A stretch of 32,076 nt of DNA, taken from contig JAATGJ010000003.1 in the NCBI GenBank assembly GCA_015654695.1, positions 1-32,076 of the forward strand, given 5' to 3'. Position numbers and translations under genes: made by a program. Below, one piece after another: positions 1-7,930 of the stretch. This DNA comes from Chitinophagales bacterium (GTDB taxonomy: Bacteria; Bacteroidota; Bacteroidia; Chitinophagales; Chitinophagaceae). The notes beneath the pieces were generated by a model that had not been told where the DNA came from, searched no databases, and saw only the letters and a program-made list of their open reading frames with translations. The first letter of the stretch is position 1. Each line of letters starts with the position of its first letter.

Positions 1-155
1 CATCAAACAAAACCCTTTTACGAGGTCTTTCCGGGCCGGTAGTTTCATTCGGATTGTTTAGATTGCAGGTCCAGACATCGGTTTAGAAGCGTTAGTGAAA
101 GATAGTCCTCGCCGAATTAATGAATACACATCTGCGTTAATCTATCTTCTATTCG

Positions 156-1097
156 TCAAACAAACTGATCCAGTAATGTGATCCTTTTTTCAATAGAAGG
201 ATGCGTGGCAAACATATTGTCCCATGAGGCGGATTTATGGGCAGATAGTGTTGGATTTTGAATAAACAATTGCGCTACATCGCGGTTCTCTACTGCTTCT
301 ATCATGGGGTCCCCTGAAATTTTACGAAGCGCAGAAGCTAAGGCATACGGTTTTTTGGTGATCTCCGCAGCGCCTGCATCGGCCAGGTATTCCCGCTTAC
401 GGCTGATACCAAAGCGCAGGAGCAATGAAATGAAATAAGCCACTGCCGTTATTGCGATGGCAATAAGAATAATGGCTCCTGATCCCTTACCATCTTTATC
501 ACTGCTTCTTTTTCCGGAACCGGCGAAACGAAGGCTGCGAAAAGCAATTTCAGCCAGGAAGGAAAAAATACCGACAAAAACAATGGAAATGATCAGCAAT
601 CGTACATCGCGGTTCCTGATATGTGTAAGTTCATGAGCGATTACCCCTTCCAGTTCGTCATCATCCAGTTTTTCAATAATGCCTTTTGATAAAGAAACAG
701 AATAAGTACTGTTATTGATACCACTGGCAAAGGCATTCAGCGAATCGTCATCAATAATATACAGTTTGGGTGCAGCCATTCCCTGCGATATGCAGAGGTT
801 TTCCAGGAGATTATATACACGTTTGTTCTCTTTTCTTTCCAATGGCTTAGAGCCAGTAGCCATCTTTATAAAAGCAGAATGTCCCGCCCATGCAATCAAA
901 AACCAAATACCCACACCGACCAGAACAAAAGGTATTGTTTGCAGAAACTGGATGTTGGCAGTTTCAATATCCTGGTCATTGACGAAAAAGAAAAAAAGAT
1001 AGAACATTCCCAGCAACAATGCCGGGAATGCGATCAGCAAAAGAAATGAATTGGTATTATTTCTTTTTATCTGTTTGGATAAGCCAACGTACTTCAT
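156..1097 (-). CDS. M48-family (HtpX-like) membrane zinc metalloprotease
   Basis: Integral membrane zinc endopeptidase of the M48/HtpX family, which in characterised members degrades damaged membrane proteins on the cytoplasmic face. The 313-residue protein has two N-terminal hydrophobic segments (about 18-40 and 54-72). The HELTH motif (H155, E156, H159) gives two zinc ligands and the catalytic Glu. The downstream EYLAD stretch near residue 235 gives the expected third Glu ligand. Two further hydrophobic segments lie at about 165-185 and 208-228. Length fits HtpX-like proteins. It sits 32 bp downstream of a lemA-like gene on the same strand, a pairing seen in many bacteria, so the two are probably co-transcribed. 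It could equally be called a general M48 protease rather than true HtpX; substrate unknown. Confidence 0.9.
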   Translation of the reverse strand: MKYVGLSKQIKRNNTNSFLLLIAFPALLLGMFYLFFFFVNDQDIETANIQFLQTIPFVLVGVGIWFLIAWAGHSAFIKMATGSKPLERKENKRVYNLLENLCISQGMAAPKLYIIDDDSLNAFASGINNSTYSVSLSKGIIEKLDDDELEGVIAHELTHIRNRDVRLLIISIVFVGIFSFLAEIAFRSLRFAGSGKRSSDKDGKGSGAIILIAIAITAVAYFISLLLRFGISRKREYLADAGAAEITKKPYALASALRKISGDPMIEAVENRDVAQLFIQNPTLSAHKSASWDNMFATHPSIEKRITLLDQFV

Positions 1098-1129
1098 ACT
1101 GTGAATCCGCCAGGGGCGAATCCAAAAAT

Positions 1130-1690
1130 TTAGAATTTAATAGTAGGGGGCTGTTCCATTTGTTTGCGTGTATCCTCACCCAGGTCAAAGAATATTTCAC
1201 GTTTGAAACCAAAATTCTTTGCGATAAGATTGCCGGGGAAAGCTTCCACTGCATTATTGTATTCAGTAGTAGCGCCATTGAAAAAGCGGCGGGCGGCAGC
1301 CAGTTTGTTTTCAATATCACTGAGTTCTTCCTGCAATTGCAAAAAGTTCTGGTTGGCTTTCAGATCAGGATAGGCTTCCACTGAAACTTTCAATCCCTGG
1401 AGAGCTGAGGTCAGTTGCTGTTCAGCTACAATTTTATCATCAATGGATTTAGCATTAATGGCCGCTGAGCGTGCTTCTGTTATTTTGATCAGAAGATCTT
1501 TTTCATGCGAGGCATATCCTTTTACGGTTTCTACTAACTGGGGCACCAGGTCATGCCGCTGGCGCAACTGTACATCAATATCCGCAAAAGCATTTTGACG
1601 ACGGTTTCGTAACCTGACAAGCGAGTTATAAAGGCTGATCGCCCATAATGCGATCAGTACGATAATTCCAAGGACAATTAATACTGGCAT
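1130..1690 (-). CDS. LemA family protein
   Basis: LemA-family protein of 186 residues. It has a single N-terminal transmembrane helix (about residues 2-22) followed by a long helical, coiled-coil-rich domain. The family signature is visible: a short hydrophobic helix, then an N-S-L-V-x-L-R-N-R segment with alternating polar/charged helices and the VPQLVETVKGYA stretch. LemA proteins have no known enzymatic activity and are often encoded beside M48 peptidases, as here. The gene runs toward the HtpX-like protease with a 32-bp gap, so it is likely the first gene of a two-gene operon. Start chosen at the ATG that places the hydrophobic helix at the extreme N-terminus. Confidence 0.9.
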   Translation of the reverse strand: MPVLIVLGIIVLIALWAISLYNSLVRLRNRRQNAFADIDVQLRQRHDLVPQLVETVKGYASHEKDLLIKITEARSAAINAKSIDDKIVAEQQLTSALQGLKVSVEAYPDLKANQNFLQLQEELSDIENKLAAARRFFNGATTEYNNAVEAFPGNLIAKNFGFKREIFFDLGEDTRKQMEQPPTIKF

Positions 1691-1728
1691 AGTGAAAAAT
1701 TTAAGTTGGGTTTGAAATTAACGAAAAT

Positions 1729-1752
1729 CAGGGAACTTGAACAAGTTCCCTG
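1729..1752 (-). terminator. Hairpin terminator candidate downstream of the dienelactone hydrolase gene
   Basis: A perfect 10-bp inverted repeat (CAGGGAACTT at 1729-1738, AAGTTCCCTG at 1743-1752) with a 4-nt loop. On the minus strand the stem is followed by ATTTTCGTT, a weak T-rich tail. It lies between the end of the dienelactone-hydrolase-like gene (1787) and the start of lemA (1690), so it probably separates the two transcripts. It could alternatively act as an operator for lemA. Confidence 0.5.
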
Positions 1753-1786
1753 GTAACCATGAATGTTTTATAGTATGTAATCTGTT

Positions 1787-2614
1787 TTATTTGAAGATGG
1801 TTCCGAAAAATTCTTTCATATCCTTCCAGGATGCGGTGTCAGCAGCGGCATTGTAAGCAATGGGTATTTTAAATTTTTCGCCCAATGCAGTTGCGTTAGG
1901 ATTAGTAAAAGCATGTTTCGCCCCGGGATAGGCTTTGAATGTATAAACGGCCCCGATTGAATCCATTTGTTTTTTGAACAGATCTACCTCAGCCTGTGAC
2001 ACCAGTGGATCGTCAGCCCCATGGCAAACTAATATTTTTGCTTTCAGCAGCTCTTTATTGGCAGGCGCCACATTCAGGTTGCCATGAAAGCTCACTACTC
2101 CCGCAAGGTCATCACCCAGCTTTGCCATATTTAATACCATAGCCCCGCCAAAGCAATAACCTATGGCTGCGATTTTAGCGGGATCGGCCTGGGTATATGT
2201 TTTTAGTTTGGTTAATGCGGCATCAAAACGGGTTTTCGCCATAGTTGTATTCATATATAAAGGCATGGCCAGTTTTAAGGCGCTATCAGGATTATCAGCT
2301 GTTTTGCCATCCCCATACAGATCAACTGCCATAGCTATATAACCAAGGTCCGCGAGTTCTTTCGCCCTTCTTTTAGAATAATCATTAAAGCCCCACCATT
2401 CATGTACTACCAGCACGGCGGGACGCTTATCCGTATTGCTGGAATCATATACTACAAAGCCATTCATAGTAACACCATCCGCTGTATAGGTGATATTTTC
2501 TTCTTTAATAGCGGGTGTTTTTGTTCCAGGTTCCTCTTTGTGCCCGTCATGGCAGGAGATGATGCTTAAAGCAACCGACAACAGGCAAATACCGATAACG
2601 TTTTTGGATATCAT
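1787..2614 (-). CDS. Exported dienelactone hydrolase-like alpha/beta hydrolase (lipoprotein)
   Basis: Dienelactone-hydrolase family alpha/beta hydrolase, 275 residues. The N-terminus is a lipoprotein-type signal ending in SIISC (Cys21), so the enzyme is probably anchored in the periplasm or outer membrane. The family's Cys-Asp-His triad is present: Cys154 in GYCFGG, Asp202 in the GADDP segment, His234 in GAKHAF. The HEWWGFND oxyanion-region motif follows strand 3 (about residues 71-78). Characterised relatives open dienelactone rings, but this exported subgroup is broad and the natural substrate cannot be read from sequence. It is transcribed divergently from the cytochrome gene at 2750 and has no operon partner. 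Confidence 0.88.
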   Translation of the reverse strand: MISKNVIGICLLSVALSIISCHDGHKEEPGTKTPAIKEENITYTADGVTMNGFVVYDSSNTDKRPAVLVVHEWWGFNDYSKRRAKELADLGYIAMAVDLYGDGKTADNPDSALKLAMPLYMNTTMAKTRFDAALTKLKTYTQADPAKIAAIGYCFGGAMVLNMAKLGDDLAGVVSFHGNLNVAPANKELLKAKILVCHGADDPLVSQAEVDLFKKQMDSIGAVYTFKAYPGAKHAFTNPNATALGEKFKIPIAYNAAADTASWKDMKEFFGTIFK

Positions 2615-2749
2615 GTTATAAAGATTTGAAGGGTGAACAATTTGTCGCTTATAAAGTTCAGTAAAACTTTGTTGTCAGGAAAATTTTTCAGGAAACTTGA
2701 TTTTATTCTGCACCGATTGAATATATTTAATCATTAATACCAACTACAA

Positions 2750-3097
2750 ATGAAGAAGTATTTTGTCATCATCGTCCTGTTTGCTATCGCTGTTATATTT
2801 TTTAATTGCAGCGGCTCAAAGAAAGCCATGGCTTCAAAGCCTGCACCTTCCACGTATGAAACTAATCTTAAAACCGTTGTCGAAGCCACTTGTTCCCCCT
2901 GCCATATCGCGGGAAAAGGAAACAAAAAGCCTTATGATAATTATACCAACGTAAAATCTGATATTGACGAAATTATCCGCCGTATTGAACTAAACCCGTC
3001 TGACAGAGGGTTTATGCCGTTCAAGCATCCTAAACTCAGCGACAGTACTATTGCTGTATTTAAACAATGGAGAACTGACGGCCTTTTAGAAAAATAA
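2750..3097 (+). CDS. Small monohaem c-type cytochrome lipoprotein
   Basis: Small exported c-type cytochrome-like protein, 115 residues. A hydrophobic N-terminus ends at FFNC (Cys20), which resembles a lipobox. A single CSPCH haem-attachment site spans residues 48-52. Met89 in the GFMPF segment is a plausible distal haem ligand, which gives the compact layout of bacterial monohaem cytochromes. It is probably a periplasm-facing electron carrier or a sensor-like haem protein. It stands alone between divergent and convergent neighbours, so its redox partner is not apparent. Haem attachment is inferred from the motif only. Confidence 0.82.
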   Translation: MKKYFVIIVLFAIAVIFFNCSGSKKAMASKPAPSTYETNLKTVVEATCSPCHIAGKGNKKPYDNYTNVKSDIDEIIRRIELNPSDRGFMPFKHPKLSDSTIAVFKQWRTDGLLEK

Positions 3098-3156
3098 GAG
3101 GATACCAGGAAACAATTATCTCAATTGTTTAACTACCCGGGTGCGGGAGGAGGGAG

Positions 3157-3615
3157 TCAGGGATAAGCGACTGGTTCCAGTTCCAGTACCTGGTGCAGGT
3201 GATGCCGGAGATGTTTGATGTAATCCTGCGCCAGCCATTCTATAGTTTGCAAACTTTCTGTCCGGCATTTTCTTTGCGCCATTTCAACAGAAGTATTCTT
3301 TAAAATAGCAACAATATGCTTATTCAGCAGTTGCCATAAGTTAATAAGATCAGTGATGTTGTAATCCTTGTAGTTGGCGATAATTACCCATTTATCCTGG
3401 TTGTAAACTATGGCCGGGATTTCTTCATATTGCGCCACGATAAAACGCCGGATATTGTTTTGAGCGGAATCAGCCATGTGACCGATGATTTCTTTTTTAC
3501 TCCATTTGGCAGGCGATGATTTAAAAAGCAGTTTACTCTCAGGAATAGCATGCAGTGCTGCTGCATGTTGATCTATTATACTTTCCAGTTCTGAAGCAAT
3601 GGATTGCATATTCAT
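3157..3615 (-). CDS. DinB family protein
   Basis: DinB/YfiT-like four-helix-bundle protein of 152 residues. The fold family is recognisable from the KWSKKEIIGHMADS segment (first His ligand, about residue 46) and the C-terminal HLRHHLHQVLEL helix, which supplies further His ligands. Members bind a divalent metal; several are thiol-dependent transferases, but most have no assigned reaction. It is a single-gene unit converging on the cytochrome gene. A well-formed -7 box lies 16 bp upstream of the start. A second, only distantly similar DinB-family gene lies at 4381-4878. Confidence 0.82.
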   Translation of the reverse strand: MNMQSIASELESIIDQHAAALHAIPESKLLFKSSPAKWSKKEIIGHMADSAQNNIRRFIVAQYEEIPAIVYNQDKWVIIANYKDYNITDLINLWQLLNKHIVAILKNTSVEMAQRKCRTESLQTIEWLAQDYIKHLRHHLHQVLELEPVAYP

Positions 3616-3631
3616 ACATTAGTTTATAAAA

Positions 3632-3639
3632 CAAATCTA
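3632..3639 (-). promoter_or_regulatory. Bacteroidota-type -7 box for the DinB gene
   Basis: On the minus strand this reads TAGATTTG, an exact match to the Bacteroidota -7 consensus TAnnTTTG, 16 bp upstream of the ATG at 3615. No clear TTG -33 element is seen at the usual distance, so this rests on the -7 box alone. Confidence 0.5.
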
Positions 3640-3870
3640 AAGAACATTAAAATACCAGAACACCCGGTGAACAGAATTTTGTGGTGAAGCATATGTTTTA
3701 CTTTCCAATCCATTGTATGTCCATATCATACTTTTCCTTAATTTTTTGGTATCGAAAGATGCAGTGGTTAAAGTCAAAAATTGATCCTGGAAAAATCCGC
3801 AGAAGAATTGTTGGAAAACATACCGGTTTTATTATAATTTACGACATTTATAGTACAAAATTGTTTTGCC

Positions 3871-4326
3871 ATGATACAAGTAAAGGAAATCCTGGAGAGA
3901 AAACGAAAAGCTTCTAATGTAATAAAAAGCACGGATCTTGTTATTGATGCGTTGAAAATGCTGAATTCTGTAAATCTTAGTTATCTCGTAGTAATGGAGG
4001 GAAACGAGTATAAGGGTATCTTCTGCGAAAGGGATTATTGCCGCAATGTAATTTTGAAAGGACGTTCCAGCCAAACTTCCACAGTACAGGAAGTAATGAC
4101 CACCGATCTGCCAATCGTGGAAACCACGGATACAGCGGAATATTGCATGGATACTATGAACCAGCATAAAACCCGTTACCTGCTGGCGTATGATAATTCT
4201 CATTTTGCAGGTGTCATCACCATTCATGACCTGTTGCGCCAGGTACTACGCAACCGCGAAGAGGTCTTTGATAATTCCGCCGCCGAAAGATTGATCTCGC
4301 AGGAAGAAGGCGATAAGATATTCTGA
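3871..4326 (+). CDS. Stand-alone CBS-domain-pair protein
   Basis: A 151-residue protein made almost entirely of two CBS motifs (roughly residues 5-65 and 75-133), forming a Bateman module. Motif 1 includes DLVIDALKMLNSVNLSYLVV and FCERDYCRNV; motif 2 includes TTDTAEYCMDTM and GVITIHDLL. Such pairs usually bind adenine nucleotides, although no specific ligand can be read here. No effector domain is attached, so it may regulate a partner protein in trans. It is cytoplasmic, monocistronic, and followed by a bidirectional terminator hairpin. The ATG at 3871 begins the family-like MIQVKEIL. Confidence 0.88.
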   Translation: MIQVKEILERKRKASNVIKSTDLVIDALKMLNSVNLSYLVVMEGNEYKGIFCERDYCRNVILKGRSSQTSTVQEVMTTDLPIVETTDTAEYCMDTMNQHKTRYLLAYDNSHFAGVITIHDLLRQVLRNREEVFDNSAAERLISQEEGDKIF

Positions 4327-4340
4327 TAAGTAGTATAAGA

Positions 4341-4369
4341 AACCGGCTTTTAAAAAGAGAAAGCCGGTT
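4341..4369. terminator. Bidirectional hairpin terminator between convergent genes
   Basis: A perfect 10-bp stem (AACCGGCTTT at 4341-4350, AAAGCCGGTT at 4360-4369) with a 9-nt A-rich loop. It lies between the convergent CBS gene (ends 4326) and DinB gene (ends 4381). Weakly T-rich sequence follows on the plus strand. Confidence 0.7.
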
Positions 4370-4380
4370 CTTACTTAGCA

Positions 4381-4878
4381 TTAGAAGCTTGGATCATCAG
4401 CACTTGGCCCATAGCTGCCTGGTATAGGAATATTCAGCAGCCGGAGATAAACGCCTAACTGTGCACGGTGATGCACTACCTGGCAAAATACCTGCCGCAC
4501 TACCTCGTCTTTAGGAGAAGTGCTGTATATCTGTTCACCATTTCGCATCGTCCAGAAATCTTCCAGTTGTTTGTCTTTACCTTTTGCCAATACCGCTTTA
4601 CCGTTTGCCAGTGATCTTTCAAAATGCGCTATTAATTCTCCATTGGTAGTTATTTCAACCGGTGTATAATCGTTATTAGCAAAATCGAGTTCATCCGCAT
4701 TAAGTACCAGGTCAAACCAGGAAGGTATTTCCGCTACATGGGTAGCCAGTTGTTTCATGGTCATGCTTTTTTCGTGGGGCTTCCAGTCAAATTTATCATC
4801 GGGTACCCTTTCCAGCATTTTGCGGGTAGTGATAGCTTCTCTTTCCAGTTCTTTTGAAAATGATTGCATGAATGTCAT
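4381..4878 (-). CDS. DinB family protein (second copy)
   Basis: DinB-superfamily protein, 165 residues. The family features are FDWKPHEKSMTMKQLATHVAEIP in the first half (His about residue 47) and QVVHHRAQLGVYLRLLNIPIPGSYGPS at the C-terminus, which is typical of the subgroup with a metal-binding His pair and a terminal loop after the last helix. Predicted cytosolic, no signal peptide. No specific reaction can be assigned. It is followed upstream (on the same strand) by a WYL-type regulator at 5008-5697 with a gap of about 130 bp, so the regulator may control it. Confidence 0.85.
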   Translation of the reverse strand: MTFMQSFSKELEREAITTRKMLERVPDDKFDWKPHEKSMTMKQLATHVAEIPSWFDLVLNADELDFANNDYTPVEITTNGELIAHFERSLANGKAVLAKGKDKQLEDFWTMRNGEQIYSTSPKDEVVRQVFCQVVHHRAQLGVYLRLLNIPIPGSYGPSADDPSF

Positions 4879-5007
4879 AATAGTATGGTTTAAATGTTAT
4901 GACACAAAGTAAAACCCACACACTGACAACCCTATGGCAGCCTGTTTTAATTACTTTTAAAAATTCAAAGGGGCATAAAATAAACTCTCCGTCTCCGGCA
5001 AAACCTT

Positions 5008-5697
5008 TTACCAGCTTACCGGAAGTTGTTTCATGTATTCGCTGATAGGGATATGCGAAGTTTTTTTGAAAGGGGTATCCGTACCGCGAAGGCGGGTAAT
5101 GCGGGATACCTTGAAATCGCGGTAATCTTTGCGGGCATGGCACCATGCGATCAGGTGCCAGCTAAACGCGTAAAAAATCAAACCGATTGCTTCCAGTTGC
5201 CGTTTGCTGTTTTCTTCTTTCAGGTTTTTATATTCTATTTCAATGATCGTTTTGGAAGCGATCGCATTTTGCAAAAGAGACAGGTATTCAAAATTCAGCG
5301 CCAGGTTGGGTGACATTTGCATCCTGATACTATCATCCAGTATGTCCAGGCTTTCTTTTTGTGATGAACGTAATACCGCTTTTACTTTATTCAGGGCGGT
5401 GGAATAATGTTTTTGAATAGACCTGTCAGCAAAGCCATACACCAGTGATTCTGTCAGCAGTAGTGCATTCGCTTCTTCAGTAGTTAAAGAAACAGGCGGG
5501 AGAAAATAACCCTGTACTACAAAATATCCTTTGTTGGTTTCAAAGCTGACAGGAATGCCTAATTCTACCAGCGCTTTTATATCACGATAAACTGTGCGGA
5601 TACTGGTATGAAATTTGTCAGCGATCTTTTCCGCCGGAACGAATTTTTTGGATTGTATAAGTGTCAATATCCCCAGTAGCCTGTCAATGCGGTTCAT
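5008..5697 (-). CDS. YafY/WYL-type HTH transcriptional regulator
   Basis: DNA-binding regulator of the YafY family, 229 residues. An N-terminal winged helix-turn-helix of the HTH_11 type spans residues 1-55 (RIDRLLGILTLIQ then TSIRTVYRDIKALVELGIPV). A C-terminal WYL-like domain covers about 140-220, where the usual W-Y-L reads W-H-L (SWHLIAWCHARKDYRDFKVSRI). WYL domains are thought to sense small ligands or nucleic-acid fragments. It lies just upstream of the DinB gene on the same strand, a common pairing in Bacteroidota, so regulation of that neighbour is plausible but inferred. The C-terminus is shorter than some family members. Confidence 0.88.
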   Translation of the reverse strand: MNRIDRLLGILTLIQSKKFVPAEKIADKFHTSIRTVYRDIKALVELGIPVSFETNKGYFVVQGYFLPPVSLTTEEANALLLTESLVYGFADRSIQKHYSTALNKVKAVLRSSQKESLDILDDSIRMQMSPNLALNFEYLSLLQNAIASKTIIEIEYKNLKEENSKRQLEAIGLIFYAFSWHLIAWCHARKDYRDFKVSRITRLRGTDTPFKKTSHIPISEYMKQLPVSW

Positions 5698-5726
5698 ACG
5701 ATAAAAATAGGCGAATTATAGTATGT

Positions 5727-5994
5727 TGGGGTATCAGTCAGGGCAGACGCATTAAAATTCTTTTAGAACTTCTTTAAAAATGAAAAATGGGAGTACGAAT
5801 GACACGGATATAAACGGATTTTTATTCTGCGAAGCAGAATAAATCTGTATTGATCCTTTTTATAACTATTTCGCAATGTTTTATGACGAGGCCCGGACTC
5901 ATCTATAAATAAAAATCTGTGAAAATCCGTCTGATCTGTGTCATCCGTGTGCTATTCTACTCAGATATTAATGCGTCTGCCCTGGTGTATCAGT
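5727..5994. mobile_element. MITE-like non-coding element with 17-bp terminal inverted repeats
   Basis: This occupies most of the 398-bp gap between 5697 and 6096. A perfect 17-bp inverted repeat, CAGGGCAGACGCATTAA at 5739-5755 and its complement at 5968-5984, bounds 212 bp of non-coding sequence. Outside it is a direct repeat GTATCAGT (5731-5738 and 5987-5994), part of an 11-of-12 match TGGGGTATCAGT/TGGTGTATCAGT, resembling a target-site duplication. Inside, an imperfect inverted pair around ACACGGAT/ACGGATTTT (about 5800-5822 and 5920-5950) nests around a perfect 10-bp hairpin (5821-5830/5834-5843, loop GAA). No ORF. The whole could fold into a long cruciform. Alternative: a palindromic intergenic repeat that is not mobile. 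Confidence 0.6.
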
Positions 5995-6023
5995 AATTAT
6001 TATCTCTGAAATTCTTTATATTC

Positions 6024-6058
6024 TTTGCCTGTCAATACAACAGCTCCTGCTATCTTTG
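6024..6058 (+). promoter_or_regulatory. Promoter for the ROK kinase gene
   Basis: TATCTTTG at 6051-6058 is an exact TAnnTTTG -7 box. TTTG at 6024-6027 is a -33 element with a 23-bp spacer, at the long end of the usual range. Transcription would start near 6063, leaving a leader of about 30 nt before the ATG at 6096. Confidence 0.6.
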
Positions 6059-6095
6059 ATAAATATAAACAGAAATTAAACCGGGTATTTTAAAA

Positions 6096-6821
6096 ATGGA
6101 AACAATAGCGAAACCTGCCAGTACTACTGTTGCTCAAAAAATACTCTCCATTGATATCGGGGGATCTAATGTAAAAGCGACCCTGCTGAATGAAGAAGGA
6201 GAATTGCAAACGGAGTATAAAAAACTGGAAACCCCCGTTCCCGCTACGCCTGAAAAAGTAATGGCCGCCATTGGAACACTGGCTGCATCCTTACCCGGCT
6301 ATGATAAAATATCGGCAGGCTTTCCCGGCTATGTGAAAGATAATATCGTTATGACAGCGCCCAATCTCGGCACCAAATACTGGAAAGAGTATAAGCTTGG
6401 TGATGAATTAACTACATCTTTAGGCAAGCCTGCTATTGTAGTGAATGATGCAGACATGCAGGGGCTTGGTATAGCGGCAGGTAAGGGATTTGAAATAGTG
6501 GTTACTCTTGGTACGGGTTTCGGCACCGCATTTTTATATAATGGCGTATTGCTGCCCCATATAGAACTGGCCCATCACCCCTTATCCAAAGACAGGGACT
6601 ATGATGTTTATATTGGAGAAAAAGCCCTCATAAAAGAAGGCGACGCGAAGTGGAATAAACGTATGCGCAAAGTAGTAACGATCTTAAAGACAGTCTTTAA
6701 TTACGATCACTTGTATATAGGCGGGGGCAATGCGAAAAAACTTAATTTTTCATTAGATAAGAATATCAGTATTGTTTCAAACAGGGAAGGGATAAAAGGC
6801 GGGGCGAGACTTTGGAAATAA
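6096..6821 (+). CDS. ROK-family sugar kinase, polyphosphate-glucokinase-like
   Basis: ROK-family kinase, 241 residues, most like the short polyphosphate/ATP-glucokinase branch (PpgK). It should phosphorylate glucose or a similar hexose at C6 in the cytoplasm. Visible features are the phosphate-binding motif DIGGSNVK (20-27), AGFPGYV (74-80), the catalytic Asp in VND (Asp118), the second phosphate motif TLGTGFGTA (137-145), and an ELAHH segment (157-161) where ROK proteins usually have E-x-G-H. The Cys-rich zinc motif of repressor-type ROK proteins is absent, as in PpgK, and there is no HTH, so this is an enzyme and not a repressor. Monocistronic with its own promoter. Phosphoryl donor not certain. 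Confidence 0.85.
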   Translation: METIAKPASTTVAQKILSIDIGGSNVKATLLNEEGELQTEYKKLETPVPATPEKVMAAIGTLAASLPGYDKISAGFPGYVKDNIVMTAPNLGTKYWKEYKLGDELTTSLGKPAIVVNDADMQGLGIAAGKGFEIVVTLGTGFGTAFLYNGVLLPHIELAHHPLSKDRDYDVYIGEKALIKEGDAKWNKRMRKVVTILKTVFNYDHLYIGGGNAKKLNFSLDKNISIVSNREGIKGGARLWK

Positions 6822-7009
6822 AAATGCCCGTAATCTATGGAAACAATTTACCTAATGAGAGATTGTTTTCCCGGAAGATCATAAAATTCTATGGTTCATC
6901 TGCCACAGTAAACTGTTTTGTAAGCCGGGTTTAACACCAGGTACGGTCTTGAATATTCCTTTTGCTTTTACGCTGATAATTGCTGAAATTTAGACAGATA
7001 AGTTGTACC

Positions 7010-7846
7010 ATGTTCTACCGCAAGTATCAGCCTTCATCATTATTATCCGCTTTCGTGGAATGTTACTTTATCTGGGATTCTGAAGGCCCGATGGAAGAAG
7101 CGATGATAGTAGAATCACCACCCAATGGTTTTTGTTCCGTAGTGTTCAATTATGGCGATGCTTATTATTTACAGAACAGGAAATATGAAAAGTTGCAGGT
7201 GCCGCTCCAGTTTGTATCAGGACAAAGTATCTACAGTTATAAATTATTCCTGCAGGGAAGTATTGGCATAGCGGGAATTGTATTCAAGCCCGCGGCGCTG
7301 GCCACCGTTTTTCAGCTTCCTGTTTATGAATACACGGAGGAAAGAATTGACCTGTATAAAGTGTTCAGGCAGGATGTGGTGAATAAATATGCGGCACAGA
7401 TCAAATTGGCGACTGGTAAAGAACAGCGTGTAAAATCGCTGGAAGCCTTCATCATGCATCAGTACAATGTACAAAAACCGGAACCAGATTATATTGATAC
7501 GGCTGCCAACTTCATTATAGAGCATAATGGCATGTTGCAGGTAAGCGATCTGCTCAGGGATAGTTATATGAGCCGCCGGAGTTTTGAAAGAAAATTTTTT
7601 CACAAAGTAGGATTAAGCCCAAAGTATTATGCGCGGATACGCCGTATTGGGTATTTATGTAACCTTATTGCCGGTAAAAAGAAAGTGGACTGGCCTGCAG
7701 TCTTTCATGAATGTGAGTTTTATGACCAGGCGCATTTTATTAAAGACTTTGAAGAATTTACCGGCCGGACACCCCAGCAATACCTGAAAGAAAACACCGA
7801 GTTAGCCAATTATGTAGAAAAGCCGAAAACACAATCGCTGGAATAG
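7010..7846 (+). CDS. AraC-family transcriptional regulator
   Basis: AraC/XylS-type regulator of 278 residues. The N-terminal half (about 1-130) resembles the DUF6597-type domain (MFYRKYQPSS start, CYFIWDSEGP, then PPNGFCSVVFNYGD). The C-terminal half carries two helix-turn-helix units: IEHNGMLQVSDLLRDSYMSRRSFERKF and the second ending in FIKDFEEFTGRTPQQYL. The frame is open from a TTG at 6980, but the ATG at 7010 fits the family N-terminus better and was chosen. The next gene downstream begins at 7931, and a 21-bp-spaced direct repeat lies between them (7849-7885), so this regulator may control that gene. Ligand unknown. Confidence 0.9.
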   Translation: MFYRKYQPSSLLSAFVECYFIWDSEGPMEEAMIVESPPNGFCSVVFNYGDAYYLQNRKYEKLQVPLQFVSGQSIYSYKLFLQGSIGIAGIVFKPAALATVFQLPVYEYTEERIDLYKVFRQDVVNKYAAQIKLATGKEQRVKSLEAFIMHQYNVQKPEPDYIDTAANFIIEHNGMLQVSDLLRDSYMSRRSFERKFFHKVGLSPKYYARIRRIGYLCNLIAGKKKVDWPAVFHECEFYDQAHFIKDFEEFTGRTPQQYLKENTELANYVEKPKTQSLE

Positions 7847-7848
7847 GC

Positions 7849-7885
7849 TGACGCATTTTTACAACAGATTGACGCATTCTTACAA
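7849..7885 (+). promoter_or_regulatory. Two direct repeats, 21-bp period: possible AraC-type operator
   Basis: TGACGCATTTTTACAA (7849-7864) and TGACGCATTCTTACAA (7870-7885) match at 15 of 16 positions with a 21-bp period, two helical turns. This is the geometry of adjacent half-sites bound by AraC-family proteins. They begin a few bases after the AraC gene ends and lie upstream of the secreted-protein gene at 7931. Operator function is inferred from spacing and context only. Confidence 0.5.
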
Positions 7886-7930
7886 TGTTTGGGCATTCAC
7901 GCAGAGCTACCTTAGCCGTAAATATTTTAT

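Noticed and set aside
1-155. Left-end sequence as the remains of an upstream gene
   Set aside because: No frame with coding character continues into it and no family motif was seen; too short to decide.
3681-3917. 78-residue ORF before the CBS gene
   Set aside because: Unlike the CBS frame it has no recognisable pattern, and it overlaps the start of the CBS protein in another frame.
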